A stretch of 64,000 nt of DNA, taken from the NCBI GenBank assembly GCA_003166865.1, contig PMUP01000019.1, positions 1 to 64,000 of the forward strand, read 5' to 3'. Source of the stretch: Bryobacterales bacterium (GTDB taxonomy: Bacteria > Acidobacteriota > Terriglobia > Bryobacterales > Bryobacteraceae). The translations under genes were made by a program, and so were the position numbers. The first letter of the stretch is position 1, and every line of letters begins with the position of its first letter. The notes below the pieces were generated by a model, which saw only the letters and a list, made by a program, of their open reading frames with translations, was not told the DNA's origin and did not search any database. Positions 40,401 to 46,518 of this stretch are shown one piece after another.

Positions 40401-41674
40401 AACTCGACGAACAGGTCGAAACTTGACGCACCGCTGTGCACTTCCATGTCGGTGACGTCCCAGCCGTCCGGAAAATCGGTGAAGGGCGGCCGCATCGAGA
40501 ATAGAACTTGGAACAGGGGGTGACGGCTGGAGTCGCGCTTGGGCGCCAGTTCGCGCACGATTTCGTCGAACGGAATCTCACTGTGCGCCAAGGCGCCGAG
40601 CACCGTGCTTTTCACGTGTCCCAAGAAATCCCGGAATGTAAGATCGGCCCCGATGTGGCTTCGGAAAACAACCGCATTCAGAAAATATCCCATTACCGGC
40701 TCGAACTCAGGCCGGGTGCGCGTATTCGTCGCGCCTCCCACGGTGACTTCGTCTTGTCCGGAATAGCGATAGAGCAGAACCTGGAACGCGGCCAGCAGCA
40801 GCATGTAAAGCGTTACGCCCTCGCTGCTGCCCAACTCCTTGAGTGACTCGATTAATCGCGCGGGTATCGCGCACGGTTCCATTCCACCCCGCCAGGTAGG
40901 CTCGGCGAGACGCGGCCGGTCGGTTGGGAGCTCTAACGGCGGTAGATTCTCCGAGAGGGTCTCACGCCAGTATTTCAACTCGGCGGCGTGCCTGCCACTG
41001 GCCAGATGGTTCTGCTTCCACTGGGCGTAATCGCCGTATTGAACGGCGAGTCCGGGAAGTGGGGACGGCTGGCCAGCGGAAAACGCGCCGTACAGCGCGG
41101 CTAATTCCCCGATCAAAACACGATATATGGACACGCCATCGAACACCAGATGGTGCACTGTGAGATAAATGCGGTGGTAATTCTCATCCCATCGAATCAG
41201 ACGCGCGCGAAATAGAGGCGCCACGCTCAGATCAAAGGGACGGCGAGCATCTTCAGTCGCGATTCGAACGGCTTCCGCTTCGCGCTCCTCCTCGGAAAGA
41301 TGGCTGAGGTCGATGAGCGGCAGGGACACCCGAACATTCGAATCGATTCGCTGAACGACTTGTCCGTCGCTCATAGGGAATGCAGATCGCCAGATCTCAT
41401 GACGCCGGACAATCTCGTTGAAGCAGCGCTTGAGGACTACCGGGTCCAGCGGTCCCCGTTTGTGAATCGTCACCGACTCGTTATATATGGGAGCGCCGGC
41501 GGCCAGATGGTCGTGGAACCAAACCTGCTCCTGGCCGGGCGAGAGCGGAGCCTGCACACCGGGTGGCCTTGGAATGAGAGGCTCAAGGGCTCCGGTCGAA
41601 GCTGGCAATTCGCCGCGCCGAAGTTTTTCGAGCAGTTGCCGCCGGGCTTCGGAGCTTGTATCGGGACCTGTCAT
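37493..41674 (-). CDS. Single-module NRPS, C-A-PCP-TE, with Cys-type thioesterase
   Basis: C domain HHLVFDG; A domain IYTSGSTGVPKA, NLYGPTEAAVD, YKTGDRARFL, NGKVNRG; PCP NFFDLGGHSMLL; TE YYLGGWCLYGVLMYEVAQQL with MIDSRYP and VGGHDGMF. Confidence 0.95.
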   Translation of the reverse strand: MTGPDTSSEARRQLLEKLRRGELPASTGALEPLIPRPPGVQAPLSPGQEQVWFHDHLAAGAPIYNESVTIHKRGPLDPVVLKRCFNEIVRRHEIWRSAFPMSDGQVVQRIDSNVRVSLPLIDLSHLSEEEREAEAVRIATEDARRPFDLSVAPLFRARLIRWDENYHRIYLTVHHLVFDGVSIYRVLIGELAALYGAFSAGQPSPLPGLAVQYGDYAQWKQNHLASGRHAAELKYWRETLSENLPPLELPTDRPRLAEPTWRGGMEPCAIPARLIESLKELGSSEGVTLYMLLLAAFQVLLYRYSGQDEVTVGGATNTRTRPEFEPVMGYFLNAVVFRSHIGADLTFRDFLGHVKSTVLGALAHSEIPFDEIVRELAPKRDSSRHPLFQVLFSMRPPFTDFPDGWDVTDMEVHSGASSFDLFVEFSEHPQGLAGRCVYSTDLFERATIQRLLGNFQVLLEELVRNPDQALSRVRLLTGTERRTLLADWNNTGRSFPGLRIHELFEAQVEKSPNHPALVFRGQQLTYAELNKRSNQLANHLIQNGLRQNGAASGSLVGIYMERSFEMVVALLAILKSGAAYVPYDPELPLSRLNMMLDDSRPVCVITQRKLSENLSGYAGHTVLLDSGWESIEVQPDPNPGIPVEPRDAIYAIYTSGSTGVPKAAINTHEAVANRILWMQDQYPLQASDRVLQKTPASFDVSVWEFFWPITCGATLVIAEPGGHRDAAYIANLIGGEAITTIHFVPSMLREFLETGNLNRCGSLRRVFSSGEALPPDLRQKFYQRVGAELHNLYGPTEAAVDVTYWDCGSQAPCATVPIGRPIANVKAYVLDRHLAPVPIGVAGELHIGGVAVARGYLNRPELTAARFIPDPFDKDNDARLYKTGDRARFLADGNIEYLGRLDNQVKLRGFRIELGEIESSILQSDQVLSAAVALREDGPTGQGLIAYVIPAVSGLDSQAMRTFLKERLPDYMIPSHFVFLESLPLLSNGKVNRGGLPVPQQWTAAPEEQYMAPSDSIERQLVEIWEALLATHPIGVNHNFFDLGGHSMLLARLLFQVERAFNQSLSVATVFQKPTIAQLAAVLRDEKAMSQPCRVFPIQPEGTRPPLICLGAGPYFLPLARQLGNDQPLMGVDLTLLGTDRLPVPVRLQDIGAHVAKAIREFQPNGPYYLGGWCLYGVLMYEVAQQLIADGEEVASLVMIDSRYPAHQAMLPYSARGRMALQKWAYHATALGRLKAAEIPAYLLQRVKMLRNRAVRSWQRLDYLRAIQNTDGPLEMELDPVLFVACTDYRPQPYSGPVVLFQAVERPAGRHWDLRQVWLKLIRGPFESYDIVGGHDGMFKEPYVGVLGSKLKNSLAHAQKMHGKQDQAAILPSSGADPDRFGYSVATSEIART

Positions 41675-42933
41675 GCGTTACCCGTGAACAACTCGAGGCG
41701 GGAAGCCGGAAGTTCCTCACCCGGCACGTCGAAACGTACCGGCAGGCCGCTGAGCCCCCGCAAGCCGAAATTCTCGCGCCAAACGAAATCCTCAGACGCC
41801 AGCTCTAGATTCTTCAAGCGCCGCAACAGGGTGCTGAAGGCGATCTGCCCTTCGATGCGCGCCAGCGGAGCGCCAAAGCAAAAGTGCGCCGCCCAGCCGA
41901 ACGCCAGATGCCCCTTATCCCCGCGCTTCACATCCAGCAGGTCCGGATTTGGGAAGCGTTCCGGATCGCGATTCCCCGCTGCCAGAACCGCCACCACCGA
42001 CTGACCGCGGCGGATGAGTTTACCGCCTAGCAAAAAGTCTTCGTGGGCCACCCGCGCAGTGTGCTGGATGGGGCTCTCATATCGCAGCAACTCCTCAACC
42101 GCCAAGGGAATCAGCGACGGGTCGTCCAGAAGCATCCGCAGCTGCTCGGGGTGCCGCAACAGCGTCAACAAACCGCTACTGATCAGATTCGTGGATGTTT
42201 CCTGCCCGCCGATCATTGTAAGGATCAGGTTGGCGATGATTTCCTCTTCGGTCAACCGAACTCCATCCACTTGGGCCTGTGCCAGTGAGTTCACCAGCCC
42301 TTCGTGAGGATCAGTCTCCTGCTGGCGGATGGCGGCGCGGAAATACTCGGTCATGTCCCGGACACTCGCTACCACGCGCGCGATGCGATCCGGCGGGTGT
42401 TGAAAATTTCCCAGGATCTCGGCGAAGTCGATGGACCATTGCTTCAGCTTTTCGTGATCGCTCACCGGAACGCCCAGCATCTCGGCGGTAACGATCGCGG
42501 GCATCGGCGCTGCGAAATCATCCACGATATCGGCTCTTCCGTTGCCAAGGAAACCGTCAATCAGGCCGTCCGCTATGTCCTGAATATGCCCGCGCAGTAC
42601 CGCGACGCGCGCCGGAGTGAACGCCGCGGCGCAAAGGCTTCTCAGGCGCGTGTGAGCAGGCGGATCCCGAAACAACATCTGTCGGGCAACCACTTCCATG
42701 ATCGGTTTCAGCGCTCCGAGTCCCATGCCGTCCAACTGCTCCGAGGTCAGTGTGCGGTCCGCGGAGAAACGGCTCAGGACGGTGACAATATCCACGTAGC
42801 GGGTAATCGCCCACGCATGCAGGAAAGGATCCCAATGCACGGGGTCGGCTTCGCGCAACTCCCGGTAAAAGCGGTACGGGGAGGCCATGACATCCGGCTC
42901 TGTGAGCTGGCACAAGCTGATATCGGCATTCAT
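41671..42933 (-). CDS. Cytochrome P450, CYP for carrier-bound substrate suspected
   Basis: I-helix MIGGQETSTNLI, ExxR region ELLRYESP, heme loop FGWAAHFCFGAPLAR; ATGA overlap with the downstream NRPS gene. Confidence 0.93.
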   Translation of the reverse strand: MNADISLCQLTEPDVMASPYRFYRELREADPVHWDPFLHAWAITRYVDIVTVLSRFSADRTLTSEQLDGMGLGALKPIMEVVARQMLFRDPPAHTRLRSLCAAAFTPARVAVLRGHIQDIADGLIDGFLGNGRADIVDDFAAPMPAIVTAEMLGVPVSDHEKLKQWSIDFAEILGNFQHPPDRIARVVASVRDMTEYFRAAIRQQETDPHEGLVNSLAQAQVDGVRLTEEEIIANLILTMIGGQETSTNLISSGLLTLLRHPEQLRMLLDDPSLIPLAVEELLRYESPIQHTARVAHEDFLLGGKLIRRGQSVVAVLAAGNRDPERFPNPDLLDVKRGDKGHLAFGWAAHFCFGAPLARIEGQIAFSTLLRRLKNLELASEDFVWRENFGLRGLSGLPVRFDVPGEELPASRLELFTGNA

Positions 42934-42947
42934 TGGATCTCTCCCGG

Positions 42948-44858
42948 CTAGCTGGCCAGGTAACGAGCGACCTCTTGATCGCTCATCGAGTCCAGCTTCT
43001 GGATAAGCTGGCGATCCACCTCGGCGGCCAGGCGCGCCACTGTTTTGGCCTCGAAGAGATGTCGCAGGCTGAGTTGAATGCCGAAGCGCTGGTGTACGCG
43101 AGTGGCAACCTGAGTCGCAAGCAGGGAGTGAAACCCGAGCAGGAAAAAATTGTCGTCAGCCCCCACGCGATCCATTCCCAGCACCGCGGCCAGAATTTGG
43201 ACCAGCCGCTCCTCGGTCGGCGTACTGGGCGCGCGATAGCCCGCGTCCTCGATGCGATTCTCCGTGGTCGGATCTGGAAGAGCGCCGCGGTCCAGTTTGC
43301 CGTTCGCGTTCGAGGGTAGCGCCGAAATCTTGACGAAGGTGGACGGAACCATGTAATGAGGCAGACTCGCGGACAGGAATTCGCGTAAACCGGATGCCGT
43401 CAGCGCTTTGTTTTCGCGCGGCACCACATAGGCCACCAAGCTCTTGGCGCTGCGGTGGCCACGCGCTACCACCGCACTGCCGGCAACGGCGGGATGACGG
43501 TCCAGCGCGCCCACGATCTCGTCGGGTTCGACCCGGTAACCGTGAATCTGTACCTGACTGTCCACGCGGCCGCGAAACGCAATTTGGCCGTCCGGAAGAA
43601 AGTAACCCAGGTCGCCGGTTCGATACATCCGCGAGCCCGGGATGGGATTCAACGCATCCGGCAAGAAGCGCTCCGCCGTGGTCTCGGGACGGTTGCGATA
43701 GCCGCGCGCGACGCTGGTTCCGGCGATGTAGATTTCGCCTACCTGGCCCGCCGCGACAGGACGGCCGTCGCCATCGAGAATGCGGATTTGGGTGTGCGCG
43801 ATCGGCTTCCCGATGGATGGCGGCAATGCCGACGGCGATAATTCCGCCGGTCCAGCGGCCGGAATGACCCCCGAAGTCGCGACCACCGTGCACTCCGTCG
43901 GCCCATAGTTGTTCACTACGGTGAAGGGCAGCCCCGGCGAGGGATGGCGATGCAACGCTTCGCCGCCCGTAAGCAAATACCGCAATGCCGTCCCGGCCGG
44001 CCAGCCCTGGGCCAGCATGGGTTCGGCGAATATGGTGGGAACGAACGCCACAGTGATGCGCTCTTTCACCAGCCAATCACACAGCAGGTCAGCCGATGTG
44101 CGAGTCTGCTCATCCACCAGCACCAAAGTTGCCCGGGCGGTCAAATGCGGCCAGATCTCCCACACGGCGGCGTCAAAGCCGACTCCGGCAAGGTGGCTCG
44201 CCCGATCGCCGGCCGTGATCCCGAAGGTGTTCCTATGCCAGAAGATGAGGTTCAGAAGATTGCCATGCGTGACCTCGACGCCCTTCGGCTCGCCGGTGGA
44301 TCCCGACGTGTAGATGATGTAGGCCAGCTGGTCGCGCGTCACCGCGACGGGCTCGGCCAAACAATCGCAGCGCTCAATCGTGCCGGCGGCTGTGTCGAGA
44401 TCGATGGTGCATGTTCCATTTCCAGCCGCAAGTTCGGCGAGGGAACCACGCGAGATAACCAGGGGCGCTTGGGCATCGTCCAGGATCTTACGCAAACGCT
44501 CAGCCGGCCAAGCGGGGTCCAAAGGGAGATACGCCGCACCCGTCAGCAGCACTGCAAACGCCGAGACGATGAAATCGAAGGAGCGTTCCAGGCACAGCCC
44601 TACGGGCACTTCGGGCCCCGCGCCGAGTCCGATCAGATAACTTGCCAGACGCGCGGATTGAGCCGCCAGATCGCCGAACGTCATACGATCCGCACCGGCC
44701 GAAAGCGCGACAGCTCCGGGACAGGACCTGGCTGCTTCCATCACCAGGTTCGCCACACAAGCACGTCGTCGGTTTTCCACCGCAACCGGCCGACGGACAG
44801 TTCCGCTGGACGAAATGTAATTGCTACCAATATCGTTCGTCTGAGTTGAAGTGGCCAT
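42948..44858 (-). CDS. Free-standing NRPS A-PCP didomain protein
   Basis: IIYTSGSTGEPKGVEVTHGNL, GFDAAVWEIW, NNYGPTECTVVA, YRTGDLGYFL, NGKLDRG, PCP NFFLLGFHSLLATQ; no C or TE domain. Confidence 0.94.
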   Translation of the reverse strand: MATSTQTNDIGSNYISSSGTVRRPVAVENRRRACVANLVMEAARSCPGAVALSAGADRMTFGDLAAQSARLASYLIGLGAGPEVPVGLCLERSFDFIVSAFAVLLTGAAYLPLDPAWPAERLRKILDDAQAPLVISRGSLAELAAGNGTCTIDLDTAAGTIERCDCLAEPVAVTRDQLAYIIYTSGSTGEPKGVEVTHGNLLNLIFWHRNTFGITAGDRASHLAGVGFDAAVWEIWPHLTARATLVLVDEQTRTSADLLCDWLVKERITVAFVPTIFAEPMLAQGWPAGTALRYLLTGGEALHRHPSPGLPFTVVNNYGPTECTVVATSGVIPAAGPAELSPSALPPSIGKPIAHTQIRILDGDGRPVAAGQVGEIYIAGTSVARGYRNRPETTAERFLPDALNPIPGSRMYRTGDLGYFLPDGQIAFRGRVDSQVQIHGYRVEPDEIVGALDRHPAVAGSAVVARGHRSAKSLVAYVVPRENKALTASGLREFLSASLPHYMVPSTFVKISALPSNANGKLDRGALPDPTTENRIEDAGYRAPSTPTEERLVQILAAVLGMDRVGADDNFFLLGFHSLLATQVATRVHQRFGIQLSLRHLFEAKTVARLAAEVDRQLIQKLDSMSDQEVARYLAS

Positions 44859-45069
44859 AGCTAAGTGAATCCATTATGCTTGCGCATCGAAAGGACTTAA
44901 ATGAGTCGTCAGTACCGTGACTAATGCAGACGGATTACAACTCAAGTACCGATGAGCCAAAGGCAGACGTGGTATACGGTTCCGTGGCGCTAGGCACCAG
45001 GCTGGATTACGGAAGGGTGCTGTGATACGGAAAAGGCGACAATCGCGTCTTCTCATCACTACGGCGAAA

Positions 45070-45088
45070 ATCAGTTCGACGAACTGAT
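45070..45088. promoter_or_regulatory. Perfect 19-nt palindrome upstream of the NRPS operon
   Basis: ATCAGTTCG-A-CGAACTGAT (9-bp arms, 1-nt centre), 212 bp upstream of the A-PCP start codon. Confidence 0.55.
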
Positions 45089-45675
45089 CTCGGGGCTCCC
45101 TCCTGAGATTGTTGTGGCCCTTATATTAGCATCGTTTACGGTCACTTGAGACGCATTTTTGAAGGCGTGATGATGTAGTACTACTAGTAGTGGAACGCTG
45201 GCTATGAGTGCGAGAAGATCGCATTGTGGGCCGCATAACTCCGTCCGACATTCGATTTAATGCCCACCATTAATGGGAAACACATGCCGATGGAAACACC
45301 TATAGAAGTCCGCAACACCGATGGACACGAAAAGCCACAAGCGACACCCGATCCAGCATCGTCATCCGACGGACACTGCGGAGTCCCCAGGACGCATGGT
45401 ACCGCCTGGACATTCTTGGACGCTAAGGGAAGGAAGTTGTGACGGGTATTCTGCATCACTTCGACCAGAAGGACGTCGTAACCCAGCCCCGGCGTCAGCG
45501 AGCTAACTGATTGGGCGACAGGGTACGGCTTCCTCATAAGCGGTGAATCAATTGGATGCGGGTGCGAAGAAGGGTGTTGCTTTTTCACCCCATCAACTAC
45601 GCTGCGCACCAGACCGATCACGTCGTCATTCAGGCTTCGTGAAGTTTCTGGTTGAAAATCAACTGCGATCCGGGA

Positions 45676-46188
45676 CTACGCCGGTGCGGGAAGGGTCAAC
45701 GACGATTTCGACAAAGCGCTTTGCAGCACTCCAATGGCGTCGAATTCGGCGAGACCACGCGAAATCGAAAGCTCGGTCACCAGCATGTGACGGGCACGCT
45801 CGAGCATCTTCTTTTCACGGAACGAGAGCGGCTTTTCGGACTGGAGACTCAACAGAGTCTTCAGAACTTCGGCGATCTCGAGCAAGCTGCCGTGACGCAT
45901 CTTGTCCGAGTTTTCCTTATATCGATCCTTCCAGTCAGCCTTGCGCTTGGCGTTGCCCTCGGCCAAGAAATCCAGCACGCGCGCGATTTCACCGTTTCTG
46001 GTCACCTTGCGCAGGCCGATTTCACCGACGTGCGAAAACGGGACCATCACCGTCATACTGTTGTAGGTCAGCCGAAGGAGGTAGAATCGCTCGAATTGCG
46101 CTCCAAAGGAACGCGTACTGATGTTCTCAACCGTTCCAATGCCGTGGTTCGGATAAACCACTTTCTCGCCGATCTGAAATAAGGTCAT
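45676..46188 (-). CDS. CarD/CdnL-TRCF-family transcriptional regulator
   Basis: FQIGEKVVYPNHGIGTVENI; NGEIARVLDFLAEGNAKRKADWKDRYKENSDKMRHGSLLEIAEVLKTLLSL. Confidence 0.92.
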   Translation of the reverse strand: MTLFQIGEKVVYPNHGIGTVENISTRSFGAQFERFYLLRLTYNSMTVMVPFSHVGEIGLRKVTRNGEIARVLDFLAEGNAKRKADWKDRYKENSDKMRHGSLLEIAEVLKTLLSLQSEKPLSFREKKMLERARHMLVTELSISRGLAEFDAIGVLQSALSKSSLTLPAPA

Positions 46189-46250
46189 ACACGGACCACC
46201 TTTTATGCACCTTGGCTGTCAGCTGTCCTACGGACAGAAACCGAAAGAAG

Positions 46251-46279
46251 ATGGTACGGCTATTGGGATAACTTGTCAA
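46251..46279 (-). promoter_or_regulatory. Sigma-70-like promoter for carD-family gene
   Basis: Minus strand TTGACA-17 nt-TACCAT; an 8-bp inverted repeat GGCTATTG-N11-CAATAGCC (46258-46284) overlaps it. Confidence 0.65.
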
Positions 46280-46518
46280 TAGCCTTTACAAACGCCTTTT
46301 TCCTCAGACGTTTTGCCCCATTCCGCTCATACACTTTCCAGTAGTGTCAAATCCCAAAATCGAGAGGGCGCAGCAGCTCTTCGTTGGCGCGCCAGCGGCA
46401 AATCCTGTATTCTCATTAATGGTCCTGCTCGACGATGGTGGTATGTTAAGTGCTTTGAAACGGCGAAACAGATTGCTGTAAGTGTGTGCGCTAGAGAAGT
46501 ATCAGCGGAGACGGCCGC

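Noticed and set aside
45202-45621. 139 aa minus-strand ORF in the NRPS-carD gap
   Set aside because: No RBS, no domain, weak codon bias; kept only as part of the gap finding.
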